A stretch of 64,000 nt of DNA, taken from positions 17,132,501-17,196,500 of the forward strand of contig NC_053042.1 in NCBI RefSeq assembly GCF_003473485.1. Reading direction: 5' to 3'. The notes under the pieces were generated by a model. It was not told the origin of the DNA, did not search any database, and saw only the letters and a program-made list of their open reading frames with translations. The position numbers and the translations under genes were made by a program. Below, one piece after another: positions 37,291 through 46,773 of this stretch (the stretch's first letter is position 1; each line of letters begins with the position of its first letter). Source of the DNA: Medicago truncatula (lineage: Eukaryota; Streptophyta; Magnoliopsida; Fabales; Fabaceae).

Positions 37291-38663
37291 AGGGAAAGGA
37301 TGGCAACGAATGTAATAATGCGTTTGAGGAAATTGTTGGGTCTGTTTTAGATTGGAGCGAGGTTGTAATCCCCTTGATAAGAAAACATTTTGTAAAGAGT
37401 GTTTCTGAGTAATTGTGTTCCAGCTTTCCATGATTTTTTACATGCCATGATCTTCAAGGATTATAGAGACTATTATACATGTTCTTTGAGTGTATTATAA
37501 ATAATGGATTGAATGTTACAGATCGAAAACAATCATAATCAGGTTTTTTCTTCTTTAAAGTATGCTTTTAATAAACTTCGTGAATTTACAGTGACAATTA
37601 TGTCTAATTTAAGTCATGCAGATGAGCGCTCACAATTAAAATCAGATATCAATACACGGTTTCTGCAACTAATCAACATTGTCCATTATGTAATGAGGCT
37701 TGACATGTTCAAAAATCCTAACCAAATTGTCAAAAACGTTGAAATTGTTAGGATTAACATCATGATTGAGTTTAGAACCCTAGCTCCTCCATTTAGGTGT
37801 GAATTTTCAATAATAAATTGTTATTTTGTGTATCTAAAAAAATGAAAATAAAAGAATGATGCTTTGACATTAATTGCTTTATAACAACTTTGAAATTTTT
37901 TGTTATAAAAAATGTCACTTTTGCACTTTTTGTCGCAATATAATTGACTTTAACCACTAATACAACCCTTGTTTTTTTACTTTTATTGAAATTCATTATT
38001 AATTGAATTTAGTCCACTTAACTACTTTAATAACTACAATTAATAAGAGTATATTAGTAAATGATGGTGGAGTTCAGTGAGTTCAACTAATTGTGAAGTC
38101 AAACCACCCCATGAGTCTGATCGGTTTGAGTAATTTCAATTAATAACACTAGTTCAAGTGTTACTTTTCGTACATTATCATGAATTTTATATCAAACCAA
38201 TTTTAGATCAGGGCATGAAGCATGAAGGTGAAGGTCAGCAACATGGATCATCTCTTGACTCTATTTTATGTTTTATTTAGATTGTGAAACCTGCCAATAG
38301 CATTCTACTATACGTGTCCTCGTCGTTGGATCGAATACACATGTCGTTGCTGTCGACTCGGACATCCAAGCTATTATCTGAAATTTACTTTGGTCGCAGG
38401 TCCGATAAATAATGGCGACGAAGCTCGTTCAACCCTACATGTTCTAAAGTATCTCTCTATAGCATGCTTTGGTTTTCTCTCATGTCCTTCGTTAAGAAAA
38501 TTCAGTTTAAAAAGCATAATAAAAATGAACTCAAGTTAAGTGTTTAAACAATCATGATGAATTAAACTTGCAAAGAGTTCATGTACCACATTGGTTTGTT
38601 CATGGCTCGATAAAGATACAAAAAATTTCTTAGACAACAGCCATACCTTAAAGTAGACTTCAA
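37291..38663. other. 3' UTR of the TRAF-like gene, then gene-free DNA
   Basis: The first 150-200 bp are the likely 3' UTR (AT-rich). Further on, an open frame of 110 codons at 37513-37845 has no family I recognise and lies in AT-rich sequence, so I do not call it. A GC-richer stretch at 38310-38430 is unexplained. Confidence 0.45.
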
Positions 38664-39156
38664 CTATATTGAAGATATCACCTTCAACTTCAGAAGTTTG
38701 TTCACCAAATCAAAGGTAGTGCTCTTGTTTGTTTTTACAAGTTTTGCATAAAGGTCTAAAAGTCCTTTTAAGTTTGTAAAATTGGGATCACCTCGAACAT
38801 TTTTAAGATAATTCCGAAATTGATAGCGCACCAACTCTTCCGACACGTCCTTAAAATCATTTGGATAAAGCTCGATCATCCTTAATAATTTGTCCACGTT
38901 AAAAACTACAAATGATGAAGTTGACTCAAACATGCAACATATATTATAAAATTTCAGTATTCTCTTCATCAAATTTAGCATTGAGTTCTTGCAATTGCAA
39001 ATCTACAACACTAACAAACAATCATGCTTATAATGATGCAAATTAGAGACACTTGAATCTTGCCACCTAACTTTCTTTTGTTGCACATATGTAGCATCCA
39101 TATCAAGCACATTAATATCAAACTTATTACAACTTTTAACAACCTTAAATACAATA

Positions 39157-39228
39157 GGTTCTATGGTGTAGTGGTTAGCACTCTGGACTTTGAATCCAAT
39201 GACCTGGGTTTGACTCCCGGTAGGACCT
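39157..39228 (+). tRNA. tRNA-Gln(TTG)-like gene, slightly degenerate
   Basis: The acceptor stem GGTTCTA pairs with TAGGACC. The D-arm TGGTGTAGTGGTTAGCAC has an A box. The anticodon loop CTTTGAA gives TTG (Gln). The T-arm is CTGGG TTTGACT CCCGG. It has 72 nt, no intron, and a T6 Pol III terminator at 39231-39236. Two weaknesses are visible: the T loop reads TTTGACT instead of TTCGACT, so position 56 is T, and the anticodon stem has a C-A mismatch at its base. It may be a decaying gene or a pseudogene. It sits antisense inside the hAT relic. Confidence 0.8.
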
Positions 39229-39385
39229 ACTTTTTTGCTTGTAAAAAAAAAAACCTCAGACACAAGTTTTTTTCCAAACCATCATTCCTAGTTCTTGTAA
39301 TTCATTTTTGCTATCTTTGACAAGTGACAAAGCATTCAAAAGATCTTGATCATGCCTTTGTAAAACTACATTCAAACTGTTTGTA

Positions 39386-40182
39386 ATGGCGGAGCCAGAA
39401 ATTTTAGATTGTGGGAACAATATCCATATACTATAATACTAAAAATGTTATTTAAAAAAAAAAAAGAAGCTATATAGTATTGGAGATAGTGCAAGATGAA
39501 AGTAAAATAACCACCTTACAGTAATATATAAAATGGAAGTGAAATAATAATACTTTTACAAAATTACTCTTATCAAATATTAATTTATTTACATTTCAAT
39601 AAATACCAAGTGGAAGTCATTGACTTGAGAATTGAAACAGGAATAGGCTGAGTCAAGTTAGGTTTTACAAATTATTTGTATGTACTTAATATGCCAACTT
39701 TATAGGCCTAAAAGACTTTATCTATGGTTTTTGGCGTGACTTTTTAGATAAATAGGCTTCTAAAAAAATATTGGTATTCCCTATTAAAAAAAAAAAAAAA
39801 GTCTAGCCTATGTAAGCTAAGTTAAAAGCCGGCTTGACCTATTCTCACATTTACTTGCAAATAATGCAACTATTAGTGTAGAATAAAAAAAAAAAGTGTT
39901 CACAATTGCATTGAAAATTAAAATGATGATTTAATTTGATACAAAATTTTATTACAAATGAATCACTTATAGCACAAAAGAAATATATGTTATGATTAAT
40001 GAATCAATTTATCAATAAATGAAATATTAGTTAATTGGATTAACTTTACTTTAGACAAATGAACTTTTTATTTTTTTTACTAAATAATGGGGGCATGCAG
40101 TTTGCTTAACAATAATATTATGTACCAAAATTAATAAGTAGTGGAGGCACATGCCCATACAAGGGTACATGTAGCTCCGCCA
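39386..40182. mobile_element. TIR element of 797 bp (hAT- or Mutator-type MITE)
   Basis: The ends ATGGCGGAGCC (39386) and TAGCTCCGCCA (40182) are inverted. CTGTTTGTA is duplicated on both sides (39377-39385 and 40183-40191), giving an 8- or 9-bp target duplication. The interior is AT-rich and has no coding frame. Removing it with one duplication restores the hAT reading EILGTTN|SLNVVLQ, direct proof of insertion. Confidence 0.85.
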
Positions 40183-40444
40183 CTGTTTGTAGTCCCTAAA
40201 ATCTCAACCATCAGATATAACATGAAGATAAAATCAAATGATTACAACACATCTAGCAAAAATATGGTTTCACCATGTTTATCAAATGGTGTATCATTAT
40301 GCACTTATTCAATTACCCCAACAATGGAACTATACAAAAGTCATTAAATTACGAAGAGTTTAATGACATGACATCTTACGCTATTTTTAGCATGTTCTTA
40401 AATAATTTTCAATGGGTTTTACCAGTAAAACGGAGGAGTATTAG

Positions 40445-42590
40445 AACAATTGCCTATGATATGGGACATTTGTAATATTTAGGGTTAATAGGCCTTTACC
40501 CCCTGTAATGTAGGTCACTTTTGGTTTTGCCCCCTGTAATTATTTTTTCTAGATTTTACCTGTTCTTTTTCTTAATTTTCCAGATTTTTTCATTTTTATT
40601 AATTTTTCCATAATTATTTTTGTTTTTAAATTTTTACTAATTTTTCCGTTATTTTTTTATTTTTCCATAATTTATTTCATTTTTTTTAAAAAAATTTAAG
40701 AATTTTTAATTTTTTTATAAAAAAAAAATCATAAATGCCATCTGTACCCCATAAAAAAATAAAAAATAAAAATAATTATACAGTCAGCGCGCCACCTCAT
40801 CCGAAAAAGGTGATGCATCATGCCACATTAGCAAAAATGCACAGTCAACTGGCCTAGGGGGTTTTCCAGAACAAAAAAAATTTTACAAGGACCAAATCCA
40901 ATTTTTTTTACAGGGGGTAAAATCAAAAGTGACCTATATTACATGGGGGTAAAGCTCTATTAACCTAATATTTACTATATTTGAGTATGTAATTCTATTC
41001 TTCCCGAAACATAGCAATTTTATGGTGTTTTTGATCTAATTCACGAAGAAATCATGCAAATCGGCAAACTAAGAACATCCGAAGACTAGTGAAGGCCTTG
41101 GGAATATCAAGAATGAAGATTCAAAAGACCTCATAAGACTTTACAGAGGGAGAAATTATGTTTCCAGGTCCCAATACATCTTATATGGAAGCAAACACCC
41201 AAAAGGACAGAAAAGTAGAGAAAAAAGGTCCAGAATGCACTCACATGCGCCTAGAGCATGGTTTGTTCTACACTCCCATGCACCTAGGGCATGAAGTGTG
41301 CGCCTCGTACACTGATTAGTGCGGGCCAAAACTGCTTTTTTCTACATTTTTTGTGGGAAAAGCCCGCTTTTTGGGCCCAACACAGGTGAAAACTCTCCCT
41401 ATAAATACCGCATTCCTTATTCACAATTTCTCGTTCAGAACTGGAGCAGTTAAAGAGAAAGACGCATACTAGGAGCTTTCAGGAGGAGTTTCTCTCTCCT
41501 TTCCAAGTTTTTCTAGTGTATGTTTATTTCTTTGTGATTCGTTTTTAGTTACCATGAGTAACTAAATATATTTAGCCTAGGGTTCTACGATGAACCTTTA
41601 TTTTATTTGTTAGATAATTATTTAATTTAATGTCATTTATTCAATTATTTTTTGTTCGCTATTTAGTTTTACTGTAGTGCGTAAGATTTGTCTCCTCTGG
41701 AGCGCAACCATAGTTTATGCACTTAGGTAGTGACATGGCCTAATATTGATAGTTATATCCTGATATTTATATCTGTCTATCTAGGAAGTAATTGATTAAT
41801 ACCTAGACGAAATATACCGAAAGGGAGTAGACCCAATTAGTAAGTACTTAAGAGGTGACATTAATCATATTGAGTAAAATCTGTTGAACCTAAGATGTAA
41901 CTAGTTATTAATTAAGGAAACAAGTGACTTCATGACTTAAATCAGCCTAATAACTTCATTCACCTATAACCTTGGTAAGGTAGACGCTGATAGGGCTGCC
42001 CGTTTGTATAACTACCGAGAGGAGAATGTGCTATGTACTCCTAAGATTCATAGCTGGGAAAATCTTTAGGAACACTGCCATGATACCTTTGGAAATTTAT
42101 GAACACCAACTTAAGTCTATGTTTCAATTACCCCCGAGGGAGTAAGACCCCACATATAAGGATCACCGTGTGACTAGCAGGTGCAACTCAACAGTGGAGG
42201 GATATACCAAAATCAACTGAGAGAATAAGATCCCGCATGTAAGGATCACCACGCAACCAACATGTGCAACTTGACAAACCAATTAGGTTAGAACATCTCA
42301 ACGAACTCATCACTTAGATATTCTACTGAGAATAATTCAATGCGACTTGACTGTTAATTAATTCCAACAAATAAATCCTAACCTCTATTAACATTTCTCC
42401 AACCAAAACAAGTAATTTGCTATGTTGCAAACATATAAAAATTGCAAATCTCTTAACCCTAAACTCTTATATATTTTATTGTTCAAAAATAAGTAACGCA
42501 AATTGTTTGGGCAAAACGACAATCTATGTGAATACGATACTCTACTTATCACTTTATTACTTGATAAACGATTTGATTCCCTTGCCTAAT
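40445..42590. mobile_element. LTR-like block inside the hAT relic
   Basis: This block of about 2.1 kb (1.65 kb without the MITE) interrupts the hAT reading. It carries a TATA box (TATAAATA at 41400-41407) with a leader-like region after it, partial internal repeats (TAAGGATCACC at about 42158 and 42240), and an end region (GATACGATACTCTACTTATC, about 42530) typical of legume LTRs. Related sequence occurs at about 53770-54420. No coding region was seen. The exact ends and target duplication were not resolved. Confidence 0.5.
40482..40965. mobile_element. Mutator-type MITE with 9-bp target duplication
   Basis: The inverted repeats GGGTTAATAGGCCTTTACCC ... and (reverse complement of the right end) GGTTAATAGAGCTTTACCC ... 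match for about 60 bp, through GGTCACTTTTG and CCCCCTGTAA. TAATATTTA flanks both sides (40473-40481 and 40966-40974). The size is 484 bp and there is no ORF. Confidence 0.88.
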
Positions 42591-43240
42591 CCGACCATCA
42601 GATTCCTCCAGTGAGAACCCCAATGAGTATCAATGGCTTGAGCAACAAATGATTCTTGATTCTTTCTACTATCGGTGTTTATCTGACCCTTCTCAGTCAA
42701 GTTAGCATAATGAATTTCTTGTTTTCCACGAAGTAATTCTTGTCTTTTGTTAGATGATCAAATGAAATTAACAACCATATCGACCTTACTGAAAAAACCA
42801 CCAACATCTGTATGACTGTCAACGCAAGCAACATGTGCCAATTGAAGTCGAGGAGCGAAATAATGCACATAAACAGTAGATGAATTATCATTTTACATTA
42901 AGGTTCTCAACCCACCAAGCCAACCTCACATATTGCTAGCTCCGTCACATCCTTGTCCCCTAATGCTAGACATACTTAAGCCATTAATCAACAACAACTA
43001 TTCAAGTGCCTCTTTTAAGTGTCTTAGCATTTGTTTCCGTAACATGTACAATACCAAGAAATATTTCATTTAAGAAACCTTCATTATCAACGTAACGAAT
43101 CACAACTGCCATTTGTTCTTTGCCAGCAAAATCACCCGATTCATCAATTAAAACACAATACACATCATCTCCAATATCACAAACAATATTATAAGTTATT
43201 TCACATGCACAAGGTGCAATAAGAGACTTTTGAATCATAG

Positions 43241-43843
43241 GACAAGTTATTAACTATATTTGAATATGCACGTTTTTGATAGGATTTGACCAAGTTAATG
43301 TTTTCACATGTTGACGAAACAAACTATATTAGATTAGATAACTATACCTAATATGCAAGTCGTTTCTTGCGTGTGCTTTGGTGTATGTATGGCATCAAAG
43401 TCCTCTCCTTTAATGCCCTTTTACCAAAATCCTTGCCAACTTTTCACATTACAATATATTCTTTATACCTATTTACATGGTAACATCCTTAAACCCTAGT
43501 TCCAAGAAATTTCTCAAACTTGACCATTGTTTTTAATTTCTTTCTTCCACTATACTAGGGGCATATGTAAACAATCAAACTTTTGTACGTTTGTCAAACA
43601 AGGATACACAATTTGATAGCCATCTCTATATATCAATTTGTAAGTAATGATACGTAAGCATATATATATATGCATGCTTAATTAACACGCAGAAATCATG
43701 ACCAATTCAAATATACATATCTTTTTCTAAACTTTCAATATTTAATTCTTAAATCCTAGCTATAATATAGTCATTAGTCAAAAACCTTGAATTAATAAAA
43801 TATTTTTAGTCTTAAAAAATTGGATACATGCACCACCTACCAA
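43241..43843. other. Intergenic DNA upstream of the small-peptide gene
   Basis: No gene was recognised. The first part may be a further decayed 5' end of the hAT relic. The rest is AT-rich upstream sequence. Confidence 0.4.
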
Positions 43844-43855
43844 TATATATAAATA
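43844..43855 (+). promoter_or_regulatory. TATA box of the small-peptide gene
   Basis: TATATATAAATA lies about 60 bp before the ATG, leaving a short 5' UTR of roughly 30 nt. There is no other strong TATA between it and the start. Confidence 0.6.
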
Positions 43856-43913
43856 CCAACAACCTCTAGTAAGATATACAAATTAAGCCTCAAATTGATA
43901 ATTTCAACACACC

Positions 43914-44165
43914 ATGAGGGCTCTTAATAACATTGTTTTAGTATTCTTACTACTTCTTACCATAATTCATGTGCGACCAAACCTTGGTGTTAGGGTTTTG
44001 AACATGAAAGAGCTTAGGTTGCAAGCTCTTGATAAGGGTCCTGTGGCTCCATCTGGACCTTCTGGCTGTACATTTATCCCAGGAAGTGGTGGTACACACT
44101 GTCCCATTGAGGAAAGGAATGTTGCTGGCCATACTAAGCATCATCATAGTAGTGCTTCCACATGA
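43914..44165 (+). CDS. Small secreted peptide precursor (PIP-like SGPS motif?)
   Basis: This is a single-exon frame of 83 codons. Residues 1-25 form a clear signal peptide: a basic start, then a leucine/isoleucine-rich core (IVLVFLLLLTIIHV). A variable basic/acidic region follows (NMKELRLQALDKG), then a C-terminal motif PVAPSGPSGCTFIPGSGGTHC with two cysteines, and a His/Ser-rich tail (HTKHHHSSAST). The architecture is that of a plant post-translationally processed peptide hormone precursor. The SGPS core recalls PIP/PIPL peptides, but their GxGH end is absent, so the family is uncertain. A good TATA box and short leader support a real gene. It would be secreted to the apoplast. Confidence 0.7.
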   Translation: MRALNNIVLVFLLLLTIIHVRPNLGVRVLNMKELRLQALDKGPVAPSGPSGCTFIPGSGGTHCPIEERNVAGHTKHHHSSAST

Positions 44166-44240
44166 AATTAAAGAGATATAGTTTGTATATATATTTGTGT
44201 GACAAATGATTCATTGGTTTATTTATCTATTTTTCATTTT

Positions 44241-44302
44241 TGATTCAATTGTATAATAATTGTTTGTGTGTCATATGATTCAATTGTATAATAATTGTTT
44301 GT
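44241..44302 (+). repeat. 27-bp tandem repeat in the peptide gene 3' region
   Basis: TGATTCAATTGTATAATAAT plus TGTTTGT occurs at 44241-44267 and 44276-44302. It lies 76 bp after the stop, probably in the 3' UTR. The DNA from 44303 to 45387 holds no recognised gene. Confidence 0.8.
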
Positions 44303-45387
44303 TCTATATATTTTTATGGATTTTCGATTGTTGGATGTTTGGGTGTTCTATATATTAAGTTACAATATTATTTATAAAAAAATCATAATGAAAATTGTTT
44401 TGGCATTTCACTCTCAATATATATAATGACTAAATGATTAATTCATTCAACTAGAGATGAATCGAAAAAATAATTACCTAAACTCTCAAATACGGAGTGT
44501 ATGGATTCCAATAATTAAATTATCCTTCGAAGGAATATAGCCATGTTCAAATAAGTATTAGCAAAAATGTACAGAATGCAATATTTAAAGAGAAATCATG
44601 AAACCAATTAGATAAATGAAATAGTTGATTAAAAAATTATCTGAAGTAATGAAGCTTGTCTCATAATTATATTCAACTAGGTACCACCTACAAAATAATG
44701 AGATTATGATTAGTGCGTATATGTATAATAATTATCAAACTATATATACACACTAATTATAATCACATCATACCATAGGTTGAATTTCGTTGTTGAAGGC
44801 CATAGATGTTGAAGTAAAATATGATCAATTCCAATAAAGGTAGCATATGAGAAGAAGAAAAAAGGTCAAATGATTTATTGAATAAGTTTTAAAAAAAGTA
44901 ATATAAAAATTAATGCAGTCTTTTAACTAATACGTATAGTAATTTGATACGTTTCAAAAGGGATAATTGTACGTAACTTCCTTTGTAGGAGAAATCGTCA
45001 TTACCATCCATGATACCTTATTTTATTTAATTGTGGACTTCTACCTAACTATTGGAATTTATAACATTTGACTTTTTTAAAAAAGATTTTCTAAATTTAG
45101 GATCCTTAACAAGACCCTTTAAAGAATATTTAGATATATCATATTCCCTTTTTTTTTGGGATTATTTTGTTCTTTTTGTTTGTTTAAAACACAAGAGTTT
45201 CTCTCATTCGAAATGATCCAAATACAATACAACCAAACCACTTGGGAACTGTCTAACTTCCTTTATGAATAAAATAGAACCGATAAATTGTGAAGCATGT
45301 ATACCAATATCATGTGGAAGAACACTTGAAATCCCCAACCATTTTAAAATAAAAAACCAAATTCTTCCAAAAAAAGTCACACCCCAA

Positions 45388-45580
45388 GGTTATTCTGATT
45401 ATTTGAGGAACTGTTGCCATAAATTTTTTCATCCGGGTCTCAATTCGATTTGCTCTTATATTTTCCGTGAAAGAAATTGTTGTGCGGATAAATTAGCAAA
45501 TCATAGTCATACTATTGCTGGCACCATTTGGTTCAACACTATTCCTCATTTTTTGTTGGAGGACTTCTCGTCTTTTTCCG
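45388..45580 (+). pseudogene. LINE RNase H-like fragment
   Basis: The readable segment SYIFRERNCCADKLANHSHT, then GTIWFNTIPHFLLEDF, matches the C-terminal RNase H-like part of plant LINE or non-LTR proteins (pattern HIFREGN.CAD.LAN ... W...P). It is embedded in a longer chance frame (45265-45660) whose start has no similarity I recognise. There is no RT domain nearby. Confidence 0.65.
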
Positions 45581-45724
45581 TTTCAACAATTTTTTCAACG
45601 GTTTTGACCCCTCTATATGTATATTTTTTCTTTTTTAATAATATATTGAGTAGACGGTAGAGGATGAAAGTTTGAGTTAGGAACCAACTTAATTGCGATG
45701 TTACTTATTCTCCTTGATGCCCTC

Positions 45725-46108
45725 CCTATGTCTTGTTATTGCAAAAAAATTCTAAGATAAGATTTTATTAATTTTAGTTGGAAAAACTTCATTTTGCCAA
45801 TGTAAAGTTTACAGAAATTGTTAACGTTATACTATAAACAATAAAAGCATTTTGAAAAGAATCAAGTATAATAATATACTTAAGTATGTCAATTAGAGTA
45901 TCATTTTCAACTTGTATCATTTCTCTAAAAAAATTCAGTTCTCATGATATGTCAAGTCCATCAATATCAGAGTTGTTGTATTTTAACAAACGTTCAAGGT
46001 TAAGACAAGATTCTTTTAAATTTTCCATTTCTAATGTCTTCTCAATACTAAATAGAAAATCAGTAATATTTTGATCAATTTTAAACTGTTCAAATCTACT
46101 TTGAAATG
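45725..46108 (-). pseudogene. hAT transposase C-terminal (dimerisation) fragment
   Basis: On the minus strand: DQNITDFLFSIEKTLEMENL, CLNLERLLKYNNSDIDGLDI, ELNFFREMIQVENDTLIDIL, DSFQNAFIVYSITLTISVNF, and then in another frame QLKLIKSYLR. This follows the order of TTF-type zinc-finger hAT proteins up to the dimerisation motif (family: LTIPVTVASAERSFSKLKL). Stops and a frameshift are present. It appears distinct from the 38.7-43.2-kb relic. Confidence 0.7.
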
Positions 46109-46123
46109 AAGTGATTGCTTAAT

Positions 46124-46214
46124 TTTTTTTGGTGGTGGTTCGGGTTCGAACCCCGAACCTTGCATATTTTATGCGTTGTCCATACCAACTGAACTGAGCT
46201 AAGCTCACGACGAC
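46124..46214 (-). mobile_element. Short tRNA-derived SINE, 91 bp, exact 14-bp target duplication
   Basis: AGTGATTGCTTAAT flanks it at 46110-46123 and 46215-46228. On the minus strand it has a box A-like TAGCTCAGTTCAGTTGGTA and box B GGTTCGAACCC, then an A-run. Almost nothing but the tRNA-like head is present. Confidence 0.9.
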
Positions 46215-46637
46215 AGTGATTGCTTAATCTAAATATACAAAAAGTAGTCAGATTTAAATGATTTTTCAAGAGATTTTCCAAAAATGATTTTTTAACTCCG
46301 CCCTTTTTTCCAAAAAGCCTTTTATAGTTCACACATAAATTAGAAAAAAAAAGAAAAAAAAAAACAATTTTCTTTCTGTTTTCTGTACTATGCAGTTTAG
46401 ACTAATAGTAGCTATACATGCTACTCATAGACTATATGCATTATTAACAAACTATACACAAAATACAATTGTTTCCTCTCTTTTTCTCCCCCAAAAAAAT
46501 TAAAGAATATCTCTTTGTAAAAATACAATTCAGCACAGATTCAATGGCTTTCATGACTAGTATCTTATGTGCTTCTTCCCCCCATACCAATAATATTCAT
46601 CCATATTTTCTCCAAGATGTATATACATAGAGAAATT

Positions 46638-46773
46638 AACTTTGATACACTGTCTCAATAAAAATTTTTTACACCGTCAACCAATCATAAACTGTCATTT
46701 CTATGACTTTTAACAAATATATAATTAATTTGATTGACGGTGTAAAAAATATTTATGTTGCAAGTGTATATCA
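46638..46773. mobile_element. Short MITE abutting the MUN gene stop codon
   Basis: TTTGATACACTG..AAATTTTTTACACCGTCAACC and the reverse complement of the right side (ATGATATACACTTG..ATATTTTTTACACCGTCAATC) are inverted repeats around an AT-rich centre. The size is about 135 bp. Its right terminus overlaps the TGA stop (46771-46773) of the minus-strand MUN gene. Confidence 0.7.

Larger units (their letters stand above)
38664..43238 (-). pseudogene. hAT transposase (ZMYM1-like) relic, broken by three insertions
   Basis: On the minus strand the segments run in order. 43238-43002: ACEITYNIVCDIGDDVYCVL, IDESGDFAGKEQMAVVIRYV, FLGIVHV. 43001 to about 42600: IRGQGCDGASNM-stop, YVHYFAPRLQLAHVA, KRQELLRGKQ, THWGSHWRN. 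40440-40192: FDFIFMLYLMVEILGTTN. 39376-39245: NVVLQRHDQDLLNALSLVKD. 39150-38664: FDINVLDMDATYVQ, FVVFNVDKLLRMIELYPNDF, FTNLKGLLDLYAKLV. These match DUF4371/hAT-type proteins in order. Stops and frameshifts abound. The insertions are an LTR-like block (about 40445-42590), a TIR element (39386-40182) and a tRNA-Gln-like gene (39157-39228). Confidence 0.85.

Noticed and set aside
37513..37845. 110-codon open frame downstream of the TRAF-like gene
   Set aside because: No motif I recognise, AT-rich composition, no promoter or splice evidence; insufficient for a gene call.
45265..45387. N-terminal part of the 131-codon frame
   Set aside because: Only the later segment resembles a LINE RNase H; the beginning is a chance extension.
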